A stretch of DNA of 64,000 nt from Dermacentor variabilis (taxonomy: Eukaryota > Arthropoda > Arachnida > Ixodida > Ixodidae), in NCBI RefSeq assembly GCF_050947875.1, contig NC_134570.1:242040584-242104583 (forward strand). The letters are read 5' to 3'. Of this stretch, positions 11,021 through 23,163 are shown one piece after another. A model generated the notes under the pieces. It was given only the letters and a program-made list of their open reading frames with translations, ran no database searches and was not told the DNA's origin. The stretch's first letter is position 1. Every line of letters starts with the position of its first letter. Both the position numbers and the translations under genes were made by a program.

Positions 11021-12599
11021 ATATAAAATGGCTACATGGAATAACTGATGGCATTTAGCATACAAAATCAACACAGGGGACCACTTGGAAAGCATGAAAT
11101 AATGGTTCTCACATAGTGCGTCCATGGCCGATGATCAACCCTGCAACCTCGCACTTGGCAGCATAGCGTCAAACGAGTCGGTGTGGCCTGTGCTAGAAAC
11201 CTATAGGGACACTATAGGCAAACAGTAAGTCCAGCTAAAGTGATAGATTATGAGAGCGTCTCAGGCATCAATATTATCATGAAAAGAGCTTTAGTAATAG
11301 AGAAATTTAGGTAAATGCAGGACACTATTAGAGATTCCTCCGAAACACTGGAGTACTAGCTCGAAGGCACTCCTAATAATTGTCACTAGTACTCAACCAC
11401 TCATAATAAAGAGATCATCATGAAAGAAAATGCTACTGGTCCAGTTCTATTTGATATTTAGAAGAAATAACTCATTAACGTTACCCTTTACAATAATGTG
11501 GGTAGTTGAACGGTTTCGTTTTCTCCTACTTTGCGTCACCTGCGCTTTCGTGTTTCAGTAGTTTTGTTGTTGCTCAGTGCTGCACTTGGTTTGCTGGCTC
11601 GCGAGACACTCAGAAACTGCAAGTAGCAGGGAATGCCACATCCATGTGATGGTGCAGGATTGCCGAACAGTTCTACGTCACTTGACCAAGAGCAGCTGCA
11701 GCAGCAAATATAACGCTCTGTCTTGGCTCAGTTTCTCTGTGGCCACGTGTTTGCGTTTTGCCCAGAGAACCATAACGCCGGCTGTTGGGTGCTGTTTTGC
11801 TCACTGACGGCAGTAAAGGGTGGCGATGGCGTATGCAACGTCACCACACCCTGCTTAGTGTGAACGATTTGAATTGCACTAAAGGTATGCGGACCCTTCA
11901 GACACAATTTTCTCGTAAACTAAGTTTTTTCTTGGCACAAAAGCGCTGTGAGGTTTCTGGAATGGTATTTTAACAGTCCATGTTGACTTAGTAAGTGCAT
12001 TCAGTGTTCCTTTAAGTAGTACCTTCAACAACACCAAAGCAGCATATGCAACAGGTCATTCCACTGTAACCACCTACAATATTACCACATGGACAGATCA
12101 TTTTAACAGATTACTGTACTGCATTACAATAACAGTATTCTCTGTCACACGTCGCACTTTTCAAGGTCAAGTGCTGTCATAACAGCGCAAAATGTAACTA
12201 GTGACAATGCCCACTACATTGGCACTGTTTGTGCACTTTTCTGGACCACTCTTATATGCAGAACAAAAATGATCTAATCCTGACCTCACAGTGAAACCAG
12301 TGCTATGTCCCGAAACACTGAGCGCATTTCTAATGGTGTTCATGTCCGTGAAGTAATGTCCCACATAGGCTAGACCATAGCCCCTGTTTTTATGCTGCCT
12401 AGTTCTGTTGCACTCCAAGCAATGGTGGCATTGTGGTCCCACTGCAATGCATGGTACACATGCCAAAGAACAGTGTAGCAGTATTTGAAACCATATGCAT
12501 CTGACGGTTTCGGCAAGTTTCTCACACACAGCTCTAGCTAAGCTCAATGTAGTCCTAAGCACCATTATTTTTTCAGTTTCCAAGAGTTGCATCTGTATC
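11021..12599. other. No gene recognised
   Basis: AT-rich sequence with only short chance ORFs. No recognisable domain, splice-supported exon or element terminus was found. It may be part of a large intron of the minus-strand PITP gene, but nothing here proves that. Confidence 0.4.
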
Positions 12600-12604
12600 A
12601 ATTA

Positions 12605-12790
12605 TTAAAATTAAAAATTAAATTCTGGGGTTCTACGTGTCAAAACCACTATCTGATAATGAGACATGCCATAGTGGGGGACTCTGGATTAACTTTGACC
12701 ACCTAGGGTTCTTTAACATGCACCCAAAGCATGATACACAGGCGAACTTGCATTTCGCCCCCATTGAAATGCGGCCACCGCAGCCAGGAT
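12605..12790 (-). repeat. Tick-type tRNA-derived SINE, 5'-truncated
   Basis: On the minus strand the sequence reads from '...ggccgcatttcaatg' through 'gtgcatgttaaagaaccc' to 'acacgtagaaccccagaatt', followed by an A/T-rich tail. It parallels the full SINE at 29060-29297 but lacks the tRNA-like head. It resembles the abundant tick SINE family described as Ruka; that name is from memory and not confirmed by a search. Confidence 0.8.
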
Positions 12791-13459
12791 GTATCAATTA
12801 AGGCCAAATTCAGATACATAGCAACTCAACAATGGAAATATCTGTTGCTCTATAATCGTCATTTGCAGAAGGGTTAAAGTTGGGGCTTGTTGGTTTTATG
12901 TGTTGAATTGAAATGTGCTACTCAGTAACAAGTATGCATGATAAGGATGCACACAACATCGACATGCACAAACTGACAACTGTTTATTCTATTAAATCAT
13001 TGAGTTCAGTAGAATGTCACTGACAGATTCGTACTGGTTACGTTTTCCTTGCTTTTACAATCTGACACACCAATCCCATCTCACAGGTTCATGTACAATA
13101 GCTTCCGATTTGTTATGTTTCCTTGTTGTTGCATCCAAAGACAGCAACAGAGTCCTACTGACATGGCACATCTGTCAGTGGCACCTGCCTGTTGCAGCTT
13201 CACAACCTGCCCCCCAATCGGTGCTACAGGGTCCCCCCAGAGCTCGGGATGGATGCAACTGCAGATACTAGGTCAAGTACACACCAACCTCGTCCCGATG
13301 AATTTGAATCACTTGCTGCTGTGCCAATATCTCAGCACTGCATGAGCACTTTTTCATTCTGTCTTCATCGCAATGTGCCCACAGTGGCCAAGAATTGGGC
13401 CCATGGCCCCGAACCTTTACCAATTCTGAGAAAACAAGAAACAAGGTGAGACTGATATT
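12791..13459. other. No gene recognised
   Basis: A plus-strand frame at 13192-13449 (85 aa) is the longest here. It has no motif I recognise and no clear splice sites, so it is not called as a gene. Confidence 0.4.
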
Positions 13460-13762
13460 TCTATGATGTGTGGCGTTTTATGGCGCAAGGGCCATGTACG
13501 GCCAAAGAGCACTATGGAAAATGTTAATGTTATCGATGAATTGTGGATGGTGTGGACAATGAATGAGCCAGTAGGAAATGTTCTAAAAATGGGACACCTG
13601 TATCTTCTGCCAGTGCTTCCAAATGAAGGTATCTTCATTTGCTTCCAAATAAAAGTTCAATGGAGCCGCAACAGCTGGGTGGTTACAAAACAGCCTGGCA
13701 GTAGACATGTCACGAATAGGTGAGTGATATAAATGTTCCACATCTGATCTAATCTTGAGAGC

Positions 13763-16210
13763 TTAGGAAAAACTTAAATATGTCGTCTGGAGATGTAGGC
13801 ACCATTCATTAGATTCCACATACAGGCTTTCTACCGGACTAGTCCTGAATGTACCTGTAGAAAGGCGTATACGCAAGTGGTGACCGGGATCTAGCACCTT
13901 CAAAGCACTAGGCACAGCAGAGCTATATACTATAGCTCCGTGGTGAAGGCGGGACCGTATAAGGCTTTCAAAGAGGCTCAAATGGCATCTCCAGTCACTT
14001 CCCCAAGATGTGCAGGACAAGAGCTTTAGATTCATTGACTTCAGACACTTCGCTCTCAGATACCCAAGGTGAGGAACAAAAGTTAGTTTGGAGTCTTAAG
14101 ATAATTCCTAAAAATGAAAGTTCATGGCTGACAGATAGCCGCTCTCCATTAAGATAGATAGCGGGGTCAGGCAGTATACCTCTCTTGTTCGAGAATAGAA
14201 CACACATGCTTTTTGAGGGTTTAGTTTAAATCCATTCTCATCAGCTCACTTAGATCATTTGTTTAAGCCATGCTGTACATGTCGCTCAAAGATCGAAATA
14301 CTACATGATTTACATCCTATTTGTACATCATCCACGTACATAATAAAACAGTGTGTGGTATGACACTACATAGCAAGTGCAGCTCAGCACATCACCTTGT
14401 GGTACACTCATTTCTTTTATCAATGGATGAGGTAACACATTACCAAACCCAACACAGAACTTGCAATTAGAGAGGGAGCATTGAATCACATTCAAGAGGT
14501 TGCCTCTGACTCCCATACCAGCCGCATCATGAATTCCAAAACGCCAAGTTGTGTCATATGCCATCTCCATATCTAAAAATACTTATAATAAGAACTGTTT
14601 GTGCACAAAGGCATTGTGGATATTCGCTTCGATGCGGACAAGGTGATCTGTTGTGGTTCCAGCGTCTCTAAAACCACCCTGCAAGGGCTCTAGTATTTTG
14701 TTGGTTTCAAGATAATGGATCAGGCATCAGTTTATCATTTTCCCAAAGTGTTTGCATAGGCAGCTTGTCAGGGCTATAGGCCTGTAACTACTGCCTGAAT
14801 ATAGGTCCTTGCCCTCCTTGAGGATAGTTATTATGACTGCTTCTTTCCAAACGGACTGAATGTAGCTGGCAGAAAATATGGCATTAAAAAGTGGTAGGAT
14901 TGTTTTGTGTGCTTTGGGGTGTAAGTGTTCGATCACCTTATAAACTATTCGATCGTTTCCAGGGACCGATTTATTACAATTTAATGCAGCCTGAAACACT
15001 ACCATGTTAAATGGACAGCTGTAAGGTTCATTTCTATTTCCTTTCCAATCCAGAGGCTGTCACTCCGCTTGTCACTGGTATCTCAGGAATGTGTCCAAGT
15101 AATGGAATGAACTAGAAACGTGTTCAAAATATGCCCCTAGAGAATCGGCTAGGTCCTCAAGAGTGCCTCCTTGCGTACTAGTGGTAGAAGATGAGTTTCA
15201 CGACCATTTATCTTGTTTACTAAGTTCCAGGCTTTTCTTTCGCCTGTATAAGAATTTATGCTAGAGGTGTACTTCTGCCAGCTTTCCCTTTTGGTATGGG
15301 GGCCAATTCATCTACCTGCCAACTTTTTCTTGAAGCTAATCAAGTTCTCTGTAGTTGGAGAGTCGCGAAGGTGACTCCAAGCCTTATTTTGACTTCTGCA
15401 AGCTTCTTTACACTCCCCATTCGACCAGGGAAAACGTCATTTGGAAGGTGATCCATTTGATTCAGGGATACATACTGATGCTGCATCAACAATAAACGCT
15501 GTCAAACATGCCACTACATGATCGATAAAAAGAGTAGGGATGTCTTCCCAGGTCATACATGAGAGTTGTCTATACTGCTTCCAGTTGGCTGACTAGACTT
15601 TCCTATTGGGTGTGGGGAGCACTAATCACCTTTAGTTAATTTTATGACAACCGGAAAATGGTCACTCCCATATGGATTCTTAATCATGTTGCACTCTAGA
15701 TACGGCACAAGTGTACTAGATGTAATGCTTAAGTCGATTGATGAGAATGTTATGTATTGATGAGAATGTTATGTTTGCCATGCTAAGAATGTAGGCTCTT
15801 TCTTATGTTTAGGCATGCACCTGTAGAGAAGAGGAAGTTTTCTGCCAAGTGCCCTCTGGCATCACAACGACAATCTCCCCAAACGATGTTATGTGCCTTA
15901 AGATCGATGAAAACATAAGGCCCGGGCAGCTCATACATAAAGATGTGAAATACTGCTTCTGATAGGTGGTAGTTCGGGGGGACGTATAGTGACATAATTG
16001 TTACCATCTTATTAAGAGTACTGCACAGACTGCAACTGCCTCTAGGGACGTATTATGCTGTAATTGCCAGCAAGCAACACCCTTATCTACTGCTATGGCC
16101 ACATTGCCTGACAAGCCAACGGCATCGTTGCTGTTATAGTGGTAAATGGCCTGGTGCAGGAGAAGGTTTGTGTGTGAAGTATTAAGATGCATTTCTTGGA
16201 CACACAACAC
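13763..16210 (-). pseudogene. LINE-B ORF2: endonuclease and reverse transcriptase, heavily broken
   Basis: Ordered remnants on the minus strand: 16001-16210 ('LCVQEMHLNTSHTN', endonuclease start); 15783-16007 (endonuclease, 'FIDLKAHNIVWGD'); 14727-15005 (RT fingers, 'SSYRPIALTSCLCKHFGKMIN'); 14328-14570 (RT palm, 'MEMAYDTTW' motif A region, 'SVPQGDVLS'); 13995-14207 ('HELSFLGI', thumb); 13763-14035 (C-terminal region, 'RLHHGAIVYSSA'). No piece exceeds about 95 codons, and the pieces are spread over different frames. Confidence 0.82.
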
Positions 16211-16395
16211 CCTTAGATTGAACTTGGAGTTTGAACTTGGAGTTCCTTAACGCCATCGAGATTTTGGAGTAAACACCCACCATTCCACTATAGTATCTGT
16301 GTATACATATACGAGTTTCGTGTGGTCTAAGAAAAATAGATTAAGTTAGGTGATGCAGGATTTTTCTTTTTTCCCAGTGCGCTCGAGGGACTGCA

Positions 16396-17480
16396 CTATT
16401 CCTTGGTTATCTGTGACGCCGGTGTTGTGGTTGTATCCATCACCTCGTCTGAGGCGGTGGTTAGTGCCCACTCAGTAGGCATGTTCGCGAGGGCTTCAAG
16501 CCTATCTGCACGGGCAGTGGCCCTGGGTCTGGCAGGCCCCAGAGTCTGCTGGCCCTCCTTCGCAGGGGGCGGAACAGCACTGGTTGCTCCAGCAAGGGGA
16601 GCTGATGGCGTGACTGCAGTTACGCTCCGTATGACTCTTGTGGCCGCCAAAAGATGTGGCACTGCCCCCCGGCTGGTTCATAGACTGGTTCACAGAGAAG
16701 CATTTGCGTGCCTCTCGGAATGAAAAGTTTGATTTTGATTTCGATGATTTGCTTTTCTTTTTTCCACAACGGACACGAACAGGAGTATGTGGGGTGATCT
16801 ACATCACAGTTAGCACAAGTGCAGGTGCAAGTGCAGGTGTCAGGCAAGTGTTCATGGGATGCAAATTTTGCACAAGTAGTACACCCTCGACAGCTTTGCG
16901 AACCGTGCCTTAACCGCCGACACTTGAAGCATCGTCACAGATTCGGAATGTATGGCCTTACAGGGAGTTTGTAGTATTTTTCAGTAGTTTGCTTGTTCCA
17001 AAACTTATGACTACATGTTTTGTGGGGATTTCCTTGTCACACCTGATGGTTATTCTCTGGACCTTTACAACATTCCGATTTTGCCAACCCTCAAGTAGCT
17101 CACTTTCACTAAGATCAAGCAGGTCATTTTCATAGATAACATTGCAGACAGTGTTAAGGATTTGTGGGGGCCCACAGAAATCGGAACATCTCCAAAAGCA
17201 ATTAGTCTGGGCAATTTTCTGTACTGCGTCTTGTCACGAACTTCAAGAAGAAGGTTGCTACTTCCCATCTTAGTTACTTTGTAGCCTGGGCCAATTGTCT
17301 GTGAAAGATTTCGCCACAACAAAAGCAGATATTGTGCAGACTGTCTTGGTTCCTTGCTGACTGCAAATTACATGGTACTTTGGGAAAGTTTCTTTGGGCT
17401 CCATAAAGAAGTTGAGGGATTCTTCGATGCATCCCCTCTCGACGGAGTGATCAAGGGGTGCAGGAAAATTGGATGCCGTA
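16396..17480 (-). pseudogene. LINE-B ORF1: zinc-knuckle protein, broken
   Basis: The start is near 17480, where 'ASNFPAPLDHSVERG' parallels the LINE-A ORF1 N-terminus. The following 'FPKYHVICSQQGTKTVCTI' and 'GPGYKVTKMGSSNLLLEVRDK' (17065-17322) also have LINE-A counterparts. Knuckle remnants are at 16620-16847 ('CANCDVDHPTYSCSC'). The Pro/Thr/Ala-rich C-terminal part is at 16396-16662. Several frameshifts break the sequence. Confidence 0.8.
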
Positions 17481-17990
17481 AATATAATGCTATATTCAGC
17501 TGGTATGGCCACCGCCCAGCATGGAGCCCAACCAGGAGATGACACAAGACTTGAAGTATTCAGTTCTGCACATGCCAGTGGTACATCTCCACTATAACCA
17601 AATACATATACCCAAGGCGAGATATGATGCACGAGGTTAACTCTTGTTGCCTGTGAAGTCGGAAGTAAAAGGAAAATAAACAGAGGAGAGGAAAGATTGC
17701 AAGTGAGAGAGAAAGACGAAGATTGGAGAGGTGGACAGGAAAAGGCAACTACCAATTTTGCCCAAGTGGGTCATTCCAGGGGTGGTATACATGAAACTGA
17801 GGCCTAAGAGGTGTGTTGTCTCCCCCGAGGGGCCATAAAGATCTAAACACCCGGCTTCAGCTCAACCCCCCGGACACAACTTTTACTTGGACACGACTAA
17901 GCCACGTACGGTGAAATGCGGGAGGGGCCAACCGCAACGTCCTCAGCCGTGGTGCCGCAACGCACCTGCTGACACAGACGCCTCTGTGGG

Positions 17991-19713
17991 GGAGGAAAAT
18001 TTCTAAGACGGACTTAATAGCCACCTGTCAAGGATGACATTTTATAAACTGAAAGCTCTCCTTGTGTACTTTTGTTTCAAAAGTACAGGTATCTTGTACG
18101 GATAGAGTCAACTCCAAGCCCCAGTGGACCTCCTGAGGCATTTTTAGCAATTCAATGCTGAGAAAAAGCAGTACAGCTTTCTTTACAAACGTGTTGCAAG
18201 GGGCCCTGAAGAGCCACAACACGGCCCAGGAAAGAACACTCTGATCAGGCACATGACAGCCAATATCAAATACTAATATTGCATTTGGTGCTTCCTTAGA
18301 AGAGGTGAATGTCTAACATTCTAATATTGCAAGGGGTCACACTAATTACATAGACTTTACACAACTGCACAGCTACGCACGCCAACCATAATGCTCAATG
18401 ACTTGAAAGTTTCTTGCACATCAAATAAATTTGCACAGAAAAGCAAGAGCAGGGTGGCTAGGAGTACAGAAATAGCTGCATGAGAAAGTAACTCACTTAT
18501 GGATGGTCAGAAGCCCAGCCCTAGCACAGAAGTTCCTTCCTGCCTCAAGTGACTGATATGTGCAGCAGATTTTCTTTCGGGTAAATGTTACCAATTTTGA
18601 TGCAAACGTAATCAATTTATGAAACCATGCATACATCTTCCATGAGACTATTCATATAAATGGGCTTCACACAACTAAAATGGACAAATTAACTCTGCTT
18701 TGACTGCCAGGTCTTTGAAGGACTGTTTAATAAAATAAAAGTTTTCCTCATATACAAGTATATTGCAAAAGAGATACACTGAATCATGTATATGCTAATA
18801 CTGCTATAAAACAGCGATTGCTGCTGCCCTCTGCAGTAGTTCTAGAAGTTTGCACTGTTGGTCCCGCTAGAGTTTTGGCTTGTCCCTAGACGTAATCACC
18901 ATTAACAGAATGCTGGGTTAGTGGCGCAAATGCAAGTAGCCGGCTTGGTGCTGCCACCTTGTGGCGCGGAGTTTGACCAGAACGAACACAGACTTATTAT
19001 CGCAGTAACTGGCCATATGCTACTTATTCGCTGGTTTAAAGCGTCAACAGCAATGCAATTGACAACATGTGGGGATTTACTTTATACTGCTTCGACAGGA
19101 ACACCTATGCAACACAAACGTTTAACATCTTGTCAGACAAAGCATCACGAGACATTGCAACCAGCATTGTTACTGCCAGCATGTTACCGTAACTCTGTTT
19201 TCACATAAAGTATGGGCAAGCTAAAACTGTACCATTAGCTGTTCATGTTGCCTACTCAGAGAAAAATAAATACTGTGGTAAGTGCCTCGGTGTCGCAGAG
19301 TGCTCAAAGTTCAACTGCCTGTTGCAGGAATGTACAGCCTTTGTGAGATGAAACAGACATTTTCAGTGCATGACCGTAACTAGCTCCTAGATGCCTAGTC
19401 AGCCTCCTGCTGTATACACACTGGTCTAGAAAGGAAGGAAAACTCTTCCTCCTCTTCAAGAGCTTTCTAAATTCAGAAGTTCCACGGTCACAGCACAGTG
19501 GCGCAAGACTTGTACAGTAATGCTCTGGGGGCATCTTTTGACAAAGGCTGCGCCTAACTGTGTGCTGCTTCAAATAGTGTAGGTGTACCAGCAGTGTGCA
19601 AAGCAATATGTGAAGGTCTGCAAAGAGTGTAGAACTCCTAAAAAAGGAAAACCGGAAAACATTTCCAGCAGCACTGCGCCCAGACTTTCACGAAGCGACA
19701 AACATGCATGCCA
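17991..19713. other. Sequence downstream of PITP exon 3, no exon recognised
   Basis: It begins directly after the PITP exon 3 donor (minus strand gtacgt at 19714-19719) and runs to the LINE-B 5' end. By position it should be the start of intron 3. I looked for the next conserved PITP segment (starting around 'VH.L.PE' in the family) and did not find it. No other gene or element is recognised. Confidence 0.5.
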
Positions 19714-19719
19714 ACGTAC

Positions 19720-20570
19720 GTTCTCCTGGCTTCCGTTGTCGGGCGCGTGCATGGTCTCGATGCAGATTGTGAAGTTGCTGGCCATGTAGTCCGGGTTGGT
19801 GAGCACGGTGCGGCAGTAGGGGTAGGCGTTCCAGGCCTCCTCGTGGACCGCGAGGGAACCCTTAGGCATCAGCATGCGGATGAACGCGGGCACTTTGCTT
19901 TCCAGGTGGTAGATCTTGTAGGTGTACTGGCCCTTGGTGAACTTGCCGCCGAGCAGGTCCTTGCCCTCGAAGGGTTCATTCTTGATCACCTCGATGCCCT
20001 CGCCGCCGCCCGTCTCGTTCTTGCTCGCCTCAGCCACCGAGTACAGCTGGCCCACCTGGTACTGCAGTTGGCCGGCAACGCGTTCAGCGTCAACCCCGGA
20101 AACGGCCGGCCGTGACGTCGGAGCGCGCGCGCGCACGGCACCGGCCGGCCACTCGGTGCGCCCCGGTCCGGTCCCTGTGTGCGCGCGCGCTCCGCGGCCA
20201 CGCCGTGGGGAGAATGCCGGCCGAAGCTTACCTCTTCCACGGTAATCGGAAGAACGACGCGACTGCAACCAGAGAAAAGGGGTGAGAAACCGCGCCGTAC
20301 AACGATCCAATCGCAAAAGCTGCAGCCCGTCGGCGACTAGGCAAAGCCTCGGCCACCAACGCGAGCCGTAACACCGAGCGGAAAGGACGCGAGGCGCCAC
20401 CCCCACACTGTCCATTGAAAGTCGCCGAGCCCCGGCGGAGAGCATCGGCTTGGAAACTACGTTCGCGGCGTCCGCTCGAGCGACCTCGAGCGAAACAACG
20501 GGCCCTAGGCTCGCTCGACGGGCCACAGCGAGAATCGTGCGAGAGCTACTCACAATTCCTTGACGATCAT
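19720..20570 (-). CDS. PITPNA: Class I phosphatidylinositol transfer protein, exons 1-3 (N-terminal half)
   Basis: PITPs carry phosphatidylinositol and phosphatidylcholine between membranes and supply phosphoinositide signalling in the cytosol. Three exons are read by splice logic. Exon 1 is 20554-20570 (ATG start, M-I-V-K-E plus two bases, donor gtgagt). Exon 2 is 20232-20262 (ten codons, [10 protein letters not shown], preceded by a pyrimidine tract and cag, donor gtaagc). Exon 3 is 19720-20061 (114 codons, from [20 protein letters not shown] to the 'APDNGSQEN' end, donor gtacgt). Phases join cleanly (2, 0, 0). Exon 3 holds family signatures [15 protein letters not shown] and [16 protein letters not shown]. 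The product here is the first 130 residues of a family usually near 270. The remaining exons are not seen below 19713. Alpha and beta isoforms cannot be told apart; the symbol marks the family. Confidence 0.95.
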
Positions 20571-21764
20571 CGCGGCGGCTGCTGCTCGGCTATCAGTACT
20601 GCATAGGTCGGGCGGCTGAGGGAGGGCTACGTCACTTGACAGGGGAAGAGGCCGGCTGTGACCCGCAGGAAATCGCGATTCGAAACCGAGCACCCCTAGC
20701 GTCGGTCGCCCTCACTGCTGGCTCGACGACAGTCCCCTCCGTGCGATTTCTACGCGGCTAGAATTCCTCCGAAGCCATAAAAAGCCCCAAATCGGTGTCG
20801 TCTTTCTCCACTTCGAAGCGACCCGAACTGCAGAACAATCGATACGCGAAGCGCCATCTTCCGGCCACCGCGAAGGATGCGTCATCTCAGACGTCACTTG
20901 GATACGGTGCCGTTTCGAAACCTATGCTGCGCCCGCCCCATGGGAGAAAACGCTCGAAGGCCACATGGCCCATGGTCATTTTGCTTCGGCGTCACGTGCA
21001 GCTTCAGTACAGATGTGGTAATCACGTAGGTGGTAACAAAAGCGGTTCGCGCGTTGCAAGACGAGATGAGGACTCGAGCGGCGCGAAGCCATTCGCGAGA
21101 TCGTCGTGCACTGGCCGTGTACTTGACTGATTATTCGCGAACGCTGCTGTCAACAACAAAAAAAGTTGTTAAAAAAATGTGCCATGAGAAGGTTTGTGCA
21201 CGAATACGGCAGAAAACTCATAAATGTTGCGCGAACATACTTTGCATCTCATTTTTGTCAAGTGTGTGCTATTTAATTAGTATGTCCCATATAATAAATA
21301 GCGAACTGCGGCATTCACAAACGTTTATACTCCATGTGCGACTGCGGCAGTTCCAGGGCGACAAAATGTGCTACTAAGCAGTACGGGGCGATATTTCAAC
21401 AGGTACGCCAGGCATTGTTTTTAGGGCGAAGATCTCCAAAGTGGTGCGATAAAAATTGTCTGCTATTTGCAGACATGACTTGATTACTCCTCGACTTTAA
21501 TTTCGCAATTACATGGGACCTAAAGGTAATAATTAAAAGGTTAATTAGCTTATTATATTTATTGAGCAAAATTGTCGTTTGAATTTTTCTTGCAGCATGT
21601 GTTCCGCGAAGCCACGTAACGAGAAAGAAGCCAGGAAAGGAGCGTCCGGTTTACTTTCTTATACAGGTGCTTAGCGTAACGGAATAGAAAAACGGATAGA
21701 GGAACACAGGAACACAATCAGTCACTGAGACCTGTGTCACGGCCGCTCGATCCAAAAGCACAAG
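20571..21764 (-). promoter_or_regulatory. 5'UTR and probable promoter side of the PITP gene
   Basis: Directly upstream of the PITP start codon. The first 350 bases are GC- and CpG-rich (continuing the CpG-rich introns 1 and 2), which fits a housekeeping-type promoter. No single TATA box or start site can be fixed. Beyond about 21150 the sequence becomes AT-rich with no recognisable content. Confidence 0.45.
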
Positions 21765-22222
21765 GTGCAGCCCGCTGCGTCACGCCTGAACGGCGTCTCG
21801 GGCCTAGTTCTCCGTGCGCCCGCTGCGGCGCCACTGCTCGGGGAGGGAAACGACGGAGCATGTTTTATTAGAATGCGAAGACGGCTACCCAGCGGTCGAT
21901 TTAGGCACCACTGGCCTCCTGAAGCACTTGGGTTCAGCGGAAGCGAGAGCAGCGGTAAAGCAAACATGTCCGCAATAGGCATTAGTAAGAGACGATCGGA
22001 GGATTGGTGGAAGAAAAGTACGGAAACGACAAAAGACGGAGACGTACAAAAGCACAGTTCGCAGCAGGGGATCAGAAAATTTGGGCGTGGTAGTTCATAG
22101 TGTTTTTTTTTTTTCATTGTTTAACCTAGGTAGGACATTAAGCAGTATAACAGCAAGAGCTTGGTGGCGCAACCCACCGCCCAGTTCCAAAGGGGACGCT
22201 CATAACATCCATCCATCCATCC
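21765..22222 (+). mobile_element. LINE-C, 3' end fragment with (CATC)n tail
   Basis: Remnant of the C-terminal zinc region of a LINE ORF2: 'CARCGA' then, one frame over, 'EHVLLECEDGYPA', i.e. a C-x2-C ... H-x4-C arrangement, followed by a short C-terminal extension. The 3'UTR contains 'ttggtggcgcaacccaccg' and ends in a CATC microsatellite at 22206-22222. 5'-truncated, as usual for target-primed insertions. Confidence 0.75.
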
Positions 22223-22693
22223 GGCTTCTGATAGCGCCTTCACAGCTGCGTCGGCACGGCGCGCGATCTCCACTCCAGTCAAGGCGTAAATAATGCGTTT
22301 TATATTTGGAAACTGCAAATAAAATCTTTTAAGTCGTCATTGGAAGTGCTGATTATGCCACAAACGCCAACAGACTGTCACAGGGGTGGAAATCTGTTCT
22401 AGAATACGCCTGAACGCTATCGGTGACGGTAACCCGTACGATGCACGACCGGGTAATGAACTTCCATCGAGAGGTTCTGCTTGAAGCAATCTATCAGTAC
22501 TTTTATTCACTTCTCGTGACCACGTACGCAAAGTAAAAACTTTACATAGGTAGAACTTGTATACCGAGTTTCCCAAGTAATGCAAACTAACTTAGATGAA
22601 ATAAAAACGCTTTGTCTCCTTTTTCCGCTCTTTGTAATACCTGAACAAATGACTGAATTTCGTTGTTGTTTTCATAAACTAAGAGGCGGTTTT
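22223..22693. other. No gene recognised
   Basis: Only chance ORFs. The region has no repeat end or splice-supported exon that I can identify. Confidence 0.4.
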
Positions 22694-23140
22694 TTATTTC
22701 GTCCCTTTCGGACTGCAATTTTTTTCAACTCTTCTCCTTGACGGGCAACTTTTTTTTTTTTTCAATCTCCTGACTGCTTTCTTTGACTGTTTCAAGATGT
22801 CCACAATATCTAATGCAGTTTGGCAGGCCTGGTCAACAGAAAAGCTACGTTCAGAGCATGATTCTAAGGCAGTCTCTGGAACTAGAGCTTCCACCTCGTC
22901 GCTGAGAAACTGCGAGACACTTTCGATGTTGGGGCTTTCTTCTGAGCTGCCGCAATTATCGCTTGCCTCAGGTACTCTGTAATCAGTAAAGTTTCTTCGA
23001 TGGCGTTTTTTTTTTTTGGGGGGGGGGGGGCTGCACATTCTCTTTTTGCAGGCACTGTGGATATTTGCAAAACACGGTCGAAAAAGAAAGGAAATGCGGA
23101 CAAGACCGATGACGATTATTGTTGTGTGGCAAATATACAC
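22694..23140 (-). CDS. Unrecognised 148-codon ORF, possible DNA-transposon protein fragment
   Basis: Open for 148 codons. It carries a homopolymer-encoded 'PPPPKKKKR' stretch (from a T13 G12-type tract around 23007-23030), a Ser/Glu-rich middle, then 'SVDQACQTALDIVDIL', and a Lys/Arg-rich end. Acidic-then-'CQT' segments occur in THAP-type transposase proteins, but that resemblance is weak and no THAP zinc finger is visible. MITE-like sequence begins inside its 5' end (23092). It is probably a decayed transposon ORF and could be chance. Confidence 0.25.
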   Translation of the reverse strand: MYICHTTIIVIGLVRISFLFRPCFANIHSACKKRMCSPPPPKKKKRHRRNFTDYRVPEASDNCGSSEESPNIESVSQFLSDEVEALVPETALESCSERSFSVDQACQTALDIVDILKQSKKAVRRLKKKKSCPSRRRVEKNCSPKGTK

Positions 23141-23161
23141 CCCAAACGGTGCAACTGTTTT
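23092..23161 (+). repeat. Orphan terminal repeat related to the adjacent MITE
   Basis: The stretch 'gatgacgattattgttgt' to 'ggtgcaactgtttt' matches the 3' terminal inverted repeat of the neighbouring MITE (23371-23432) in the same orientation but lacks its last bases. It looks like the residue of a second copy. Confidence 0.6.
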
Positions 23162-23163
23162 TA

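Larger units (their letters stand above)
13460..17990 (-). mobile_element. LINE-B, near full-length relative of LINE-A
   Basis: The 5' end near 17990 shares its UTR with LINE-A, and the domain order is the same: ORF1 with zinc knuckles, endonuclease, RT. The 3' end is placed near 13460, where the minus strand reads 'tggcccttgcgccataaaa' and 'cgccacacatcatag'. This looks like a LINE 3'UTR terminus. About 4.5 kb in all. It is much more degraded than LINE-A, with many stops and small indels, so it is an older insertion. It lies on the same strand as the PITP gene, downstream of the visible exons, and could sit in an intron. Confidence 0.85.

Noticed and set aside
19570..20553. Single 327-codon minus ORF covering the PITP region
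   Set aside because: Only 19720-20061 within it matches PITP. The rest is read-through of introns 1 and 2 and of the sequence after the exon 3 donor. The spliced model explains the family sequence exactly.
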